Assembly: GCF_050410795.1 (NCBI RefSeq)
Contig: NZ_CP191258.1
Span: 4,278,001 to 4,342,000 of the forward strand
Origin: Fontivita pretiosa
GTDB lineage: Bacteria; Planctomycetota; Phycisphaerae; Tepidisphaerales; Tepidisphaeraceae
Length of the DNA: 64,000 nt
Direction: 5' to 3'
Shown here: positions 34,770 to 43,817 of the stretch, one piece after another
Layout: every line of letters begins with the position of its first letter
Numbering within the stretch: the stretch's first letter is position 1
The notes under the pieces: model-generated
Databases searched by the model: none
What the model saw: only the letters and a program-made list of their open reading frames with translations
Told to the model about the DNA's origin: nothing
Program-made: the position numbers and the translations under genes

Positions 34770-36812
34770 TCATGTCCACATGCTGGCGATGCGTTGGCGG
34801 ATATCGGCGGTCACGAGGCGCGGCGGCGACGGCTGGCTGTCGGCAGGTTCGGGCTGGAGGCTGACCTGCTCGAAGCGATCCAGGATCGTCTGGGGCAGGA
34901 ATCGCGTGAGCTGGGCGTAGCTGTGGCGGTCGCTGACGCCGCGGGGTCGCTTGTAGTAGCGCAGCGGAAAGCACACTTCCAGGAAATCACGGGCACGCGT
35001 CAGTGCGACGTAGAACAGCCGTCTCTCCTCCTCGATCTGGTCGTCGGATCCTGTGGCCATGTCCGAAGGGATATTGCCATCGGCGGCGTGAATAACGTAG
35101 ACCACGTCCCACTCGCAACCCTTGGCTGAGTGGATCGTCGAGAGGATGAGGTAATCCTCCTCCAGCAGCGGTGGTCCGGCAAGGTCCTGCGTGCTGGCGG
35201 GCGGATCGAGCGTGAGGTCGGTAAGCATCGCCGATCGAGAGCGGAAATTGGAGCTGATCTGTTCGAGCTGGTCGAGATCGCGCTTGCGGATCTGGGCCTG
35301 GTCGTAGCGTTTTTCGAGGATCGGAAGATACAAGCGTTTGACCCGGGCGATCTGCTGGGCAAGCGGCATGTTGTTCGGCGCGATCTCGAGGAGCATGGCG
35401 AGAAAATCGAGCCACTGACCTGCCGCGGCGGGCGGAGGCGAAAAGTGCTGGAAGCAACTGAGCTGGCCGTGATGCTGGACCAGGTGCTGAATTGCACGTC
35501 GGGTGTGAGCCGGGCCGAAGCCGTCGAGAAGCTGGAGCACTCGCCAGGCACTGGTGGTGTCGCGGGGGTTTTCCGCCAGGCGCAGGATCGCCAGCACGTC
35601 CTTCACGTGTGCCGCTTCGAGGAACTTCAGCCCGCCGTACTTGACGAAAGGTATGTTTCGGCGAGTCAGCTCGACCTCCAGGGCGTCGCTGTGGTGAGCG
35701 GCGCGGAACAGGACCGCCTGGTTGCGCAACGCGATGCCGGCCTCGTGGTGTTCGAGGATGCGCCGGATGAGGTAATCGCACTGCTGGTCCTCATCGACGA
35801 GCGTGACCAGGCGGGGTTTCTGGTCGCTGAGCCGGCGGGAGAACAAGTCCTTGTTGTATCGCCTGGGGCAAAGCGCGATGACGGCATTGGTGGCGTGGAG
35901 AATTGGCTGAACGCTGCGGTAGTTCTGTTCCAGCGTGATCACCTGTGCATGGGGGAAGACCCTGGGAAAATCCAGGATGTTGTGCACGGTGGCGGCGCGG
36001 AAAGAGTAGATGCTCTGGGCATCGTCGCCGACCACAGTAAGCCCACGACCATCGGGACAGAGCCTGTACAGAATCTGTGCCTGAAGCGTGTTGGTGTCCT
36101 GGTATTCATCGACCAGGACGGCGTCGAATCGCGCCCGCACGTCAGCGGCCAGCGCGTCGTCCTGCATGAGCTGGTACCACCACAGCAGCAGGTCGTCGTA
36201 GTCGAGGATGTTGTCTCGCTGCTTGCGCTGGACGTAGGCGCGGAAAAGCTGCCTGAGCTGCTCGGGATAAGCGATGCACCAGGGAAAGTGGACCTTCAGC
36301 GCGGCCTCGATCGGCTCGGCGGCGTTGACGCACCGGCTGTAGATGGCCATGCAGGTGGCCTTGCGGGGGAATCGCACATCGGTCTTGTCCAGAGCCAGCT
36401 CAGCGCGGACCTCGTGCATGAGATCTTCGGCGTCGGAGCGATCGATAACGGTGAAGTTCTGGCCCAGCCCCAGCGATGGGGCATACAGCCGCAGCAGTCG
36501 ATTGGCCATGGCGTGAAAAGTTCCGCCCCAGAGTCGCGAGAGATGGGCGGATGCGCCGGCGGGGTGATGGGGCGCAGAGGCGAGGATCGATTCAGCGCGC
36601 TTGAGCATTTCGTGAGCGGCGCGGCGGGTGAAGGTCAGCAGCAGGATCCGCGAGGGGTTGGTGCCCCGGGAGATGAGCCAGGCGACGCGATGCGCCAGGG
36701 TGTTGGTCTTGCCGGTACCGGCGCCGGCGATGATGAGCAGGGGCCTGGCCGGGTCGGCGATGGCGGCCTGCCGCTGCTGGTCGTTCAACTTCTCCAGCCA
36801 AGTCGCGTCCAT
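34770..36812 (-). CDS. UvrD/PcrA-like ATP-dependent DNA helicase
   Basis: Superfamily 1A helicase of 680 residues for DNA repair or replication restart. Motifs: Q-motif LNDQQRQA (residues 9-16), Walker A IIAGAGTGKTNTLAHR (26-41), motif II VLVDEYQDTNTLQ, motif III LTVVGDDAQSIYSFRAA, motif IV TLEQNYRS, and motif V STIHSAKGCEWDVVYVIHAA followed by EEERRLFYVALTRAR (motif VI). Length is near the PcrA norm, though the C-terminal Tudor-like extension is missing. ATG 36812 is chosen, with GGGAG about nine bases upstream; further upstream the frame is not helicase-like. It is divergent from the gene at 36978. Confidence 0.93.
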   Translation of the reverse strand: MDATWLEKLNDQQRQAAIADPARPLLIIAGAGTGKTNTLAHRVAWLISRGTNPSRILLLTFTRRAAHEMLKRAESILASAPHHPAGASAHLSRLWGGTFHAMANRLLRLYAPSLGLGQNFTVIDRSDAEDLMHEVRAELALDKTDVRFPRKATCMAIYSRCVNAAEPIEAALKVHFPWCIAYPEQLRQLFRAYVQRKQRDNILDYDDLLLWWYQLMQDDALAADVRARFDAVLVDEYQDTNTLQAQILYRLCPDGRGLTVVGDDAQSIYSFRAATVHNILDFPRVFPHAQVITLEQNYRSVQPILHATNAVIALCPRRYNKDLFSRRLSDQKPRLVTLVDEDQQCDYLIRRILEHHEAGIALRNQAVLFRAAHHSDALEVELTRRNIPFVKYGGLKFLEAAHVKDVLAILRLAENPRDTTSAWRVLQLLDGFGPAHTRRAIQHLVQHHGQLSCFQHFSPPPAAAGQWLDFLAMLLEIAPNNMPLAQQIARVKRLYLPILEKRYDQAQIRKRDLDQLEQISSNFRSRSAMLTDLTLDPPASTQDLAGPPLLEEDYLILSTIHSAKGCEWDVVYVIHAADGNIPSDMATGSDDQIEEERRLFYVALTRARDFLEVCFPLRYYKRPRGVSDRHSYAQLTRFLPQTILDRFEQVSLQPEPADSQPSPPRLVTADIRQRIASMWT

Positions 36813-36977
36813 GCGATGCACTCCCAGTGCCTGCCAAGAGACGCCGAAGCTCGTTCGGCAGGTGTTAGTCTTGTACCATATCCAATGTGCGAAATCGACC
36901 AGCCTTGGCCATATGATGCCACTCTGGATCAGGGACACCTTGACCAGCGGGTTAGCCCACAGTCTCGAAGCAAAGCC

Positions 36978-37913
36978 ATGCCTTCCGACGCTGCACAGAC
37001 CGTCGCTGAGTTTCGCCGCTACGCGGAGGTGATTCGCGGCTTGCTGCGAAGTGGCGGCGTGTTTGTACCCGAGGCCGAGAGTGCCACGGTGGTGCAGGTG
37101 GAACGCGGCGTGGTGTTTGCGCAGGCGATCGTCGATGCGCGTGGCGTCGATCAGCAGGCGGCGGCGCGGTTGATCGAGCTGGCGTTCAATGATCGGCTGT
37201 CCAGTATCGCGGTGGTCGATCGCAGTGGACACCATCGACCGGTATACCGTGGGCTTCTGGTCTACTCGTGGCTCCAGGCATTCGGGCTGGTCTACGAGAT
37301 GTTGTCACAGACGGACTTCGGTCGGTGGGAAGAAGGGCTGCGGCCATGGTGCGATCTGCTGGAGTCTGAATTGGGGCAGATCGAGTGGCCTGCGAGCCAG
37401 CCGATGCCCGCCGGACGGGGTTCCAGCGCCACCGAGTCGGCCTGGATCGCGCTGGCGCTGCACGTGGCGGGCAAGCGGTTTGTGCGTGACGCCTGGACAG
37501 ACCTGGCCTCGGATACATTTGGCAAGCTCGTCCGCAGTCAGAACCTGATCGGCACGGGATCTTTCCTGCTGGCATCGGCTTCGGACAATCCTGAAACCCA
37601 CTGGTATCACGAGCTGGTATTGCTGCACGCGGCGGCGAGTTATGCGGTGCAGGCCGAAGATCGCACGCTGGCTGGCGCCGTGGCACAGAATGCTGAGTTC
37701 CACCAGCAGCAGACGCAGCCGGATCACGCGACGACTCAGCCATGGGCCGCATTCGCGTTCGTGTGGAATCCGAACACGCGCCTGCTGGCCGAGCAGGTGC
37801 TGCACGCGGCGACGGTCCGTCCGTCGGGGGTGTTGGATGGCGTATCATTGATGCTGCTGGCGGACGCGCTATACTGCCTGGAGTTGTTTACCACAGCACC
37901 GAGCAGACAGTAG
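36978..37913 (+). CDS. Hypothetical protein
   Basis: Protein of 311 residues, mostly helical, no signal peptide or membrane segment. Features such as VFAQAIVDARGVDQQAAARLIELAF and SGHHRPVYRGLLVYSWLQAFG read as a conserved soluble protein, but no family is recognised. It is divergent from the helicase (165 bases apart) and followed by the Trm112-like gene and a tiny membrane protein, suggesting an operon. ATG 36978 is the first Met of the protein-like part; the same frame is open much further upstream but there it runs antisense to the helicase. Codon use is like its neighbours. Confidence 0.7.
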   Translation: MPSDAAQTVAEFRRYAEVIRGLLRSGGVFVPEAESATVVQVERGVVFAQAIVDARGVDQQAAARLIELAFNDRLSSIAVVDRSGHHRPVYRGLLVYSWLQAFGLVYEMLSQTDFGRWEEGLRPWCDLLESELGQIEWPASQPMPAGRGSSATESAWIALALHVAGKRFVRDAWTDLASDTFGKLVRSQNLIGTGSFLLASASDNPETHWYHELVLLHAAASYAVQAEDRTLAGAVAQNAEFHQQQTQPDHATTQPWAAFAFVWNPNTRLLAEQVLHAATVRPSGVLDGVSLMLLADALYCLELFTTAPSRQ

Positions 37914-38009
37914 GATGCGTTGTTGATTTTGGTATGCGCGCGTCTCCCAGAAGGAGCCGCCAATGGGTGTTGCGGTTGATTCGGCCAGATGCCAGCAAGC
38001 GGAGCCACG

Positions 38010-38249
38010 ATGAGTCAGAGCAACGGAAGCAGCCAATCGACGACAATTGACCCGCAGCTTCTTGAGATCCTCCGCTGCCCGCTGACGCTCAGCCGCCTGC
38101 GACAGGAAGGCGACTGGCTCGTGGCCGAGGAGGGAGGGCTGCGGTATCCGGTGCGCGACGGCATTCCGGTGATGCTCATCGAGGAAGCGCAGCTTCCGCC
38201 GGATGTCAAGTCGCTGGATGAACTGAAGCGTCGTTACGGTCGGGCGTAG
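38010..38249 (+). CDS. Trm112-like small protein
   Basis: Protein of 79 residues with the Trm112 pattern: PQLLEILRCPLTLSRLRQEG and GGLRYPVRDGIPVMLIEEA. Bacterial relatives often act as small partners or zinc-binding tags. Here only one Cys remains (in LRCPLT) and the usual second pair is replaced, so zinc binding is doubtful. ATG 38010 is preceded by GGAG at seven bases; ATG 37989 in frame is an alternative. Confidence 0.8.
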   Translation: MSQSNGSSQSTTIDPQLLEILRCPLTLSRLRQEGDWLVAEEGGLRYPVRDGIPVMLIEEAQLPPDVKSLDELKRRYGRA

Positions 38250-38281
38250 GGGCGTGTTGAGCCGATCGGTGTCCAGACGTG

Positions 38282-38449
38282 ATGCCGCAGTTGCCTGAAC
38301 CGCTGGAGCATCCATCCGCGCCCGGGTCCGCGCGGCCAAAGCGCTCGGCGGGCACGTGGCTGGTCCTCATCGTGGTGTGGATGGTGGGGCTTGCGGTTTG
38401 GGCGGTGTACATCAGTCTGGCCATTGCGCTGCTGGCGCGAGTGTTCTGA
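38282..38449 (+). CDS. Small single-helix membrane protein
   Basis: Frame of 55 codons. The N-terminal half is hydrophilic (PQLPEPLEHPSAPGSARPKR) and the second half is one long hydrophobic helix (WLVLIVVWMVGLAVWAVYIS). It lies 32 bases after the Trm112-like gene on the same strand and has the composition of a true small membrane protein. GTG 38279 directly before ATG 38282 is an alternative start. Function unknown. Confidence 0.55.
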   Translation: MPQLPEPLEHPSAPGSARPKRSAGTWLVLIVVWMVGLAVWAVYISLAIALLARVF

Positions 38450-38464
38450 CCCGTCGGATAGCGG

Positions 38465-40309
38465 TTACGCGCCGACTTTCACATCGTGCTGGGGCTGACT
38501 GGCAGGGGGCAAGGCGACTCGTCCGGGCGCGTCGGGATATCCCAGCGCACCGCGAAGGTCCAACCCATAGGCAACGGAAGCGACGATCAGTTCGCCCGCG
38601 GTGGCCCACAGTCGCAGCAGCACGGCCAGCAAACCGAGCAGTCCTTCCAGTCCCTGGGTGCTGTTCAGGATGCTCTGGGGAAGGATGACGCGCATGGCGC
38701 CGATGAAGACGATCTCCCGCACGCCGATTCCACCGGGCGCCCAGAACGCCAGAAATCCCGCCACCCAGGCCAGACAGTACGCCCCGGCGACGACCCACCA
38801 CCAGTCCCACTTCAGCGCCAGCGGCTGCTGCACGATGATGAAGATGGCCAGGCTCTGCCACAGCAGCCCCAGGACATTCCAGAACAGCAGCCCGACGAGC
38901 ATGTAGCCGCGCAGTCGCTGGACGATCCGTGGCTTGCCCAGTCGTTGCATGATGCCGTTGACGATGCCGTAGAAGACCCTGGTGTGCAGCAGCAGGAGCA
39001 GGGCGGGCACCAGCGCCGCCGCCACGTACAACCAGCCGCGTGCTGCACCGTCGAGGTTCTTGATCCCGAAGTACAGCAGACACGCCAGCGCCACGAAGAT
39101 GTTGGCCAGCAGGAAGATCGCCAACTCCAGGATCTGGGTGATTCCGCAGACGCTGCCGCTGACGCCGTAGGGACGAACCAGATACACGCGTCCGACGACC
39201 TGCCAGATCACGCCGGGCAGGTATCGGGCCAGTTCGGAAGTGGACCAGATTCTGGTCGCGGCCGCCACCGGCAGTTTGTGCCCGAAGCTGCGAACGATAA
39301 TCCGCCAGACCAGCGCCCGGAAGACGAACAGGAAGATGGCGAACATCCCCGCGGCCAGTGCAAATCGCAGCGGGCTGAGCTCGAGTATCCGATCCTTGAC
39401 CTGCGGCCACTGTTGAACGATCGGCTTGAGAATCCAGGCGAAGATGGCGACGGTGATGCCCACGCCGATGGCGCGTTTGGCCCACAGCAGCAACCCCATG
39501 CCGATAGCGCGCAGGCGTTCATGGTGGCGCTCGTGGATCTGGAGGATCTCGTCATCCATGGCGGCCGGTTGCTGCTGCACGAGTTGCTCCGCTTGCCCGT
39601 TGCCGGCGATCGCCCGCAGCCGCTTGCGTCGCGAGGGCAGAAGGATCAGGCCATGCTTTCTCAGCCACGGACGCACCTTGCGCCGCAGGATGGGCATTCC
39701 CTTCAGCACATAGTTTAGCACCTGAAGCGCCAAACGCATCACCAGCCAGGTGATACCCATGGTCAGCAGCCCCGTGACCAGAAGCCCGGCGATGATGGCG
39801 GTGATGGTGGCGTCCTGCTTGTTCGGGTCCAGATTGAGCGTGCTGAGCAGGTACAGGACCTTGCTGGAGACGATCCACATGACGATGCAGGTGGCGACGA
39901 TCGCCGCCAGCGCGGTCAGGAACGTAAAGACCTGCATCTCCAGCGGCAGCCCGCGTCCGCGCATGACGCGGCTGGTGAGCTTGCGCTTGCCCGGCAGCGT
40001 GACCAGAGCAAAGCCAATGAGGAAAATAGGAATCCCGCCCGGACCCGGAATGGTGATTCCCAGCACGGGCGAAGCGAGGATGAAAATCCAGCCGATGACG
40101 TTCTTGAAGATGAACCAGAAGTATCCGCCGAAGAAACCGCTGACATTCTGTCGCCAACCGGGGCCACGCGGATCCTGGGCGTGCGGCGCGCGATCGTAAG
40201 CGTCGGAGACATGCGGCGCTTGAGCCGGAGCGACATGAGCAGCCTGGTGCCGCTGACCGCTCTGCGGCGATGAAGCACTTGGTTGTTCGCCCGGATGTTG
40301 CGGACTCAT
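38465..40309 (-). CDS. LPG synthase/flippase-type membrane protein with PGPGW domain
   Basis: Integral membrane protein of 614 residues. The N-terminal part is a PGPGW-type domain (SPVLGITIPGPGGIPIFLIG, then LVTLPGKRKLTSRVM) with membrane helices. The C-terminal half, from residue about 310, is the eight-helix domain of the lysylphosphatidylglycerol synthase/AglD family, with LARYLPGVIWQVVGRVYLV, the helix pair ILELAIFLLANIFVALACLL, and FWAPGGIGVREIVFIGA, the conserved glycine-rich motif. Such domains flip or present lipids. The cytoplasmic aminoacyl-transferase domain of MprF is absent, so a lipid flippase-like role is likely. Fusion of the two domains is unusual as far as I know. Confidence 0.8.
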   Translation of the reverse strand: MSPQHPGEQPSASSPQSGQRHQAAHVAPAQAPHVSDAYDRAPHAQDPRGPGWRQNVSGFFGGYFWFIFKNVIGWIFILASPVLGITIPGPGGIPIFLIGFALVTLPGKRKLTSRVMRGRGLPLEMQVFTFLTALAAIVATCIVMWIVSSKVLYLLSTLNLDPNKQDATITAIIAGLLVTGLLTMGITWLVMRLALQVLNYVLKGMPILRRKVRPWLRKHGLILLPSRRKRLRAIAGNGQAEQLVQQQPAAMDDEILQIHERHHERLRAIGMGLLLWAKRAIGVGITVAIFAWILKPIVQQWPQVKDRILELSPLRFALAAGMFAIFLFVFRALVWRIIVRSFGHKLPVAAATRIWSTSELARYLPGVIWQVVGRVYLVRPYGVSGSVCGITQILELAIFLLANIFVALACLLYFGIKNLDGAARGWLYVAAALVPALLLLLHTRVFYGIVNGIMQRLGKPRIVQRLRGYMLVGLLFWNVLGLLWQSLAIFIIVQQPLALKWDWWWVVAGAYCLAWVAGFLAFWAPGGIGVREIVFIGAMRVILPQSILNSTQGLEGLLGLLAVLLRLWATAGELIVASVAYGLDLRGALGYPDAPGRVALPPASQPQHDVKVGA

Positions 40310-40473
40310 ATCTTGGCATGGCCAGAGAACCGGCGACTATCCGGCCGACGGCTCGGCTCTGGCCACGGCAACCCAGATTCTAGCAGTCCGTTCGTGCGAT
40401 GCGATATGCGGCTGGTGTGATAACCGGCACGAGGATTCTCAGACCCCCAGGGATCAAGCCAACAGCAGAAGGG

Positions 40474-40552
40474 TGAAGCGGAGGGCACGGAGGCAGGAAG
40501 GCGCGGACGATACGGGGATATCTTTCGTGCCTGCGTGTCCGCGCGTGCTTCA
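40474..40552. repeat. GGCACGGAGGC-type intergenic palindrome, copy 1
   Basis: The 240-base gap between the LPG-synthase-like and acetamidase genes holds an imperfect inverted repeat: TGAAGCGGAGGGCACGGAGG (from 40474) continuing to GCGCGGAC, and TTTCGTGCCTGCGTGTCCGC continuing to GTGCTTCA (to 40551). The same vocabulary recurs at 53086-53168. Confidence 0.6.
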
Positions 40553-41476
40553 TCGCTGATCCAAGCACGTTAGGACTCTCTTGGGGACCTTGCACACCAT
40601 CGTGTACGCCGGGTCAAAGACGTTGCCCAAGTCGTAGCGGACACACTGGCCCAGCAGCGTCTGCGCGCCACGCGGGTCGAGCCGGTAGTCCTGGATCAGC
40701 CAGCGGATCATTTCGGTGGTGGCGTGCTGGACGGCCTGGTCCAGCGGGCGGGCGTTGCCGACGGTGAAGATCAACTGCTCATTTTCGCCTCTTGGCCAGT
40801 TGATCCGTTTGCCCTTGATCACATCGACGTCGAACGTGACATCCATGGAGACTTCGACGCCGGTGCCGGCGATTTCGCCGTCGCCCTGGACGGCGTGCCC
40901 GTCGCCCAGGTGCAGCAGCGCGCCCGGGACAAAGACGGGCAGGTACACCGTCACGCCAGCGACAAAGCCGCGATAGTCCATGTTGCCGCCATGCTCGGCG
41001 GAGGTGGCGGTGGAGATCGCCTGTCCGTCCGGCGGCGCCACGCCGAAACAGCCAAGCATCGGGGCGATGGGGATCGTAAAGCTGCCTGCCAATCTGCTGT
41101 CCACGGCGTCGATCAGGGTTGCGGTTCCCGCGTTGCGATCGATCCGCCAGGCGCCGCGGCGGCGCTGCGGCAACTGACTGACATACCACGGATCGACAAC
41201 GTTGGGAGCGATCACGGTACTGCTCCAGCCGTGCTGGCGATTGGGCACGATCCGCGCGAAACGAACAACCAGCGTGTCGCCCGGCTCGGCGGTCTCGACG
41301 TAGAAGGGTCCGGTCTGCGGATTGCCGGCGGGGGTGATCTGCTGCCCGGAGGCGTCGCAGCCATCGGAATCGACGGTCGTGGTCACGACGGTATCCCCCG
41401 GCGCGATCCGCAACGCCGGCTCGTGCGATCCGATCGTCGTATGGTAGCGGGTGGGGGTGAAGTGATGCGTAGCCAT
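40550..41476 (-). CDS. Acetamidase/formamidase family protein
   Basis: Amidase of 308 residues that would release ammonia from formamide, acetamide or similar small amides. The fold is recognised by HEPALRIAPGDTVVTTTVDS near the start, GPFYVETAEPGDTLVVRF, the conserved FTIPIAPMLGCFGVAPPDGQ, and HGGNMDYRGFVAGVTVYLPV, which supplies metal ligands, followed by GALLHLGDGHAVQGDGEIAG. Length is typical of FmdA-type enzymes. ATG 41476 is chosen; a longer frame to 41578 reads through a repeat element. It overlaps nothing and its operon context is not informative. Confidence 0.9.
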   Translation of the reverse strand: MATHHFTPTRYHTTIGSHEPALRIAPGDTVVTTTVDSDGCDASGQQITPAGNPQTGPFYVETAEPGDTLVVRFARIVPNRQHGWSSTVIAPNVVDPWYVSQLPQRRRGAWRIDRNAGTATLIDAVDSRLAGSFTIPIAPMLGCFGVAPPDGQAISTATSAEHGGNMDYRGFVAGVTVYLPVFVPGALLHLGDGHAVQGDGEIAGTGVEVSMDVTFDVDVIKGKRINWPRGENEQLIFTVGNARPLDQAVQHATTEMIRWLIQDYRLDPRGAQTLLGQCVRYDLGNVFDPAYTMVCKVPKRVLTCLDQR

Positions 41477-41547
41477 GGCTGATGTGGAGCCTACCGCAAA
41501 CGCGAGCGATACGTCAAAGCGATTTGGAAATTGCCAGGTGCTCGTAT

Positions 41548-41592
41548 CATGGGGCGTCCCGCCCGTGCGAGCGGCCATCGCGTAGCCGAGAC
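41548..41592. repeat. GGGCGTC-type intergenic palindrome, copy 2
   Basis: CATGGGGCGTCCCGCCCGTG followed by CGAGCGGCCATCGCGTAGCCG. The same order of strings (GGGCATCCCGCCCGTG...GCGGCCATCGC) occurs at 62942-62980, so the two are copies of one element; about five of six bases agree over 38 positions. Confidence 0.6.
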
Positions 41593-41734
41593 GAACGTAT
41601 CACGAATCGCTGTCGAAAACTGCTCTGGCCCCGGCCTTGAGTCAGTTGTTTGGAGATTTGCCCAGTCCGCCCAGGGGCGGTAGATTCTTCGCCAAGGTTG
41701 CATTGCACTTGCGTTGCCTTCCGATCGGATAGCC

Positions 41735-42535
41735 ATGAAGACAGCACTGACGATAGCCGGGTCGGATTCCAGCGGTGGGGCGGGGATTCAGGCGGACCTG
41801 AAGACCTTCACGGTCCTGGGCGTGTACGGGATGAGCGCGATTACCGCGATCACCGCGCAGAACACGCTGGGCGTGAAGGACGTGCTGGAAGTCTCGCCGC
41901 AGTTGGTGCGGGCGCAGATCGATGTGACGGCGGGCGATATCCCCGTGGACGCGACCAAGACCGGCATGCTCGCCAACGCAGCGGTGATCGAGGCCGTCGA
42001 GGATGCGATCAAAGCCAACAAGCTCGTGCCTTACGTTTGCGACCCGGTGATGGTGGCCAAAAGCGGCGCCACGCTGCTGAAACCCGAGGCCAGGGATGCA
42101 CTGGTCAAGCGGCTGTTTCCGCTGGCGACAGTGGTGACGCCAAACCGTCGCGAGGCGGCGGCGCTGACCGGTGTCGATGTGGATCGCCTGAACAGCGTGG
42201 CGGCGGCGAAGGACGCAGCCCGCCGCATCATCGCCCTGGGTGCGCAGGCGGTTGTCGTCAAGGGGATTGTCGTCGGGCAGGAAGTCATCGACGTCTTCCA
42301 CGACGGCAAGGAGTTTTACGAGCTGGCCGGCAAGCTTCAGCCCGCCGAGAAATCGCACGGCAGCGGCTGCGCCTTCAGCGCGGCGATCACGGCGGGGCTG
42401 GCCAATCGCCTCAGCCTGCTCGACGCGATCGATCAGGCCAAGCAGCTCGTGAACACGGCGATCCAGTACAGCGACGGCCAGGGGCGCGGCACCGCGCCGG
42501 TGAATGTTCTGGCCTTTGCGCCCAGGAAGAAATGA
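41735..42535 (+). CDS. thiD: Hydroxymethylpyrimidine/phosphomethylpyrimidine kinase
   Basis: Ribokinase-fold kinase of 266 residues that phosphorylates HMP and HMP phosphate for thiamine diphosphate synthesis. The N-terminal LTIAGSDSSGGAGIQADLKT and the ATP/anion-hole motif KSHGSGCAFSAAITAGLANR near 210 are diagnostic; VCDPVMVAKSGATLL and VVTPNRREAAALTG are further family blocks. ATG 41735 gives the standard N-terminus. No TPP riboswitch (CTGAGA / ACCTGA core) is seen in the 260 bases upstream, so its regulation differs from the usual one or it is constitutive. No other thiamine gene is near. Confidence 0.95.
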   Translation: MKTALTIAGSDSSGGAGIQADLKTFTVLGVYGMSAITAITAQNTLGVKDVLEVSPQLVRAQIDVTAGDIPVDATKTGMLANAAVIEAVEDAIKANKLVPYVCDPVMVAKSGATLLKPEARDALVKRLFPLATVVTPNRREAAALTGVDVDRLNSVAAAKDAARRIIALGAQAVVVKGIVVGQEVIDVFHDGKEFYELAGKLQPAEKSHGSGCAFSAAITAGLANRLSLLDAIDQAKQLVNTAIQYSDGQGRGTAPVNVLAFAPRKK

Positions 42536-42740
42536 GTCGCAGCTTGTGTTCGCTGCGTGAGAAGACGACGCTTTTCGCCCAAGTACTCCGGAATTCCGGC
42601 GCGATTCCCCCAGATTCACAGCAATGAAAATATTCCGCGACCGGCGGCGTTTTTAGAGTGCGCCCCGAGCCGCGCCTAGCGTGATACGCTGGGGCACGGC
42701 ATCGACTGCCAGTGTGCTGATCGCAAAGGAGATCCTCCAC

Positions 42741-43541
42741 ATGAATCGTACTCATTCGCTTGTACAACCTTTGGAGAGACGCTGCCTCTTGTCTGCCGAG
42801 CTGCATGGACGAAACCTGTTCATCCGTGGCGAGGCCGAGGTGAACGACGCGATCAGCGTCAGCCTCAATGCCGAAGGCGACAAGGTCCAGGTGACGATCA
42901 ACGGCGGCGAGGCGCAGCTTTTTGAGGCCGAGCGAGTCAGGCGGATCATCATCCGCAGCCTCAGCGGCGATGATACCATCACAGTAGACGGCTCGGTCAA
43001 CAGGCCGACGTGGATCGATGCCGGCGCGGGCAACGACTCGATCAGCACCGGAGCATCGCATGATCGGATTCACGCCGGGGACGGCAACGACACGATCGAC
43101 GCGGGCGACGGACGCAACTGGATCGCCACCGGCACGGGAAACGACAACATCACCACGGGAAAGGCAGCCGACCTGGTGCACGCGGGCAGTGGCGACGACA
43201 CAGTCAACAGCGGCGCAGGCCACGACGTTGTTCTCGGCGGCGACGGCAACGACCAGATCGACCTGGGCGCCGGCAACGACCGCGCCTATGGCGGACGCGG
43301 TGATGACGTGCTGGCGGGCGGGGATGGCAATGACTGGCTGTGGGGAAACCTCGGAGACGACAATCTGATCGGCGGGGCGGGCAACGACGTGCTCGGCGGC
43401 GTGCTCGGCGCCAACACGCTCAGCGGCGGCGAAGGAAAAGACCGTTTCGTCGTCCGCAGCTCACTGGACGGACAGACCCACGACTTCGACGAGTCGGTTG
43501 ATGTGCTGATCAAGAGGCCGGCCCGAGGCTCGGAAACATGA
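42741..43541 (+). CDS. RTX-like calcium-binding surface protein
   Basis: Protein of 266 residues. The N-terminus carries the planctomycete export/sorting motif VQPLERRCLLSAEL. From residue about 90 it consists of glycine-aspartate nonapeptide repeats (GAGNDSI, HAGDGNDTIDAGDG, GSGDDTVNSGAGHDVVLGGD, GRGDDVLAGGDGNDWL), which fold into a calcium-binding beta roll. No enzymatic domain follows, so a matrix or adhesion role is likely. AAGGAG (42726-42731) precedes ATG 42741 by nine bases. The gene is flanked by thiD and, convergent, dnaB, and is not in an obvious operon. Confidence 0.88.
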   Translation: MNRTHSLVQPLERRCLLSAELHGRNLFIRGEAEVNDAISVSLNAEGDKVQVTINGGEAQLFEAERVRRIIIRSLSGDDTITVDGSVNRPTWIDAGAGNDSISTGASHDRIHAGDGNDTIDAGDGRNWIATGTGNDNITTGKAADLVHAGSGDDTVNSGAGHDVVLGGDGNDQIDLGAGNDRAYGGRGDDVLAGGDGNDWLWGNLGDDNLIGGAGNDVLGGVLGANTLSGGEGKDRFVVRSSLDGQTHDFDESVDVLIKRPARGSET

Positions 43542-43817
43542 TCCGACGCGCGAGACGGCAACCAGCACCATCAGGCCGTCCCGCTGGCGTGGATGAGGCT
43601 GTTGCTCCCGCGATTCGCGTATCCGCATCGCCTTCGGCGGCAGAATCGCCGGCGCGCTTTCCAGCACCGCGCGCAGCCGACGGGCCTGGTTGTTCTCGTT
43701 GTGCCCCTGCTCGTCGTGCTCGGTATCCCCGTCACCGTGCCAGCGTTGTTTGAGCCAGGCAGAACCCCCAGCTCCGTCCGACGCAGATTCGCCAGGTTCC
43801 GGACGCCCCCGATCACT

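Noticed and set aside
35130..36977. Upstream extension of the 311-residue protein frame
   Set aside because: This part is antisense to the UvrD-like helicase, whose motifs are unmistakable. Protein-like sequence in the plus frame only starts at 36978.
41477..41734. TPP riboswitch upstream of thiD
   Set aside because: The conserved CTGAGA and ACCTGA elements are not found in the upstream sequence.
42741..43541. Tandem DNA repeat or CRISPR-like array in the RTX-like gene
   Set aside because: The regularity is that of Gly-Asp nonapeptide codons in an open frame, not of identical DNA repeats with spacers.
43571..43816. Minus-strand frame of 81 codons after dnaB
   Set aside because: Composition is Arg-rich and low complexity, with no start signal or motif; taken as non-coding.
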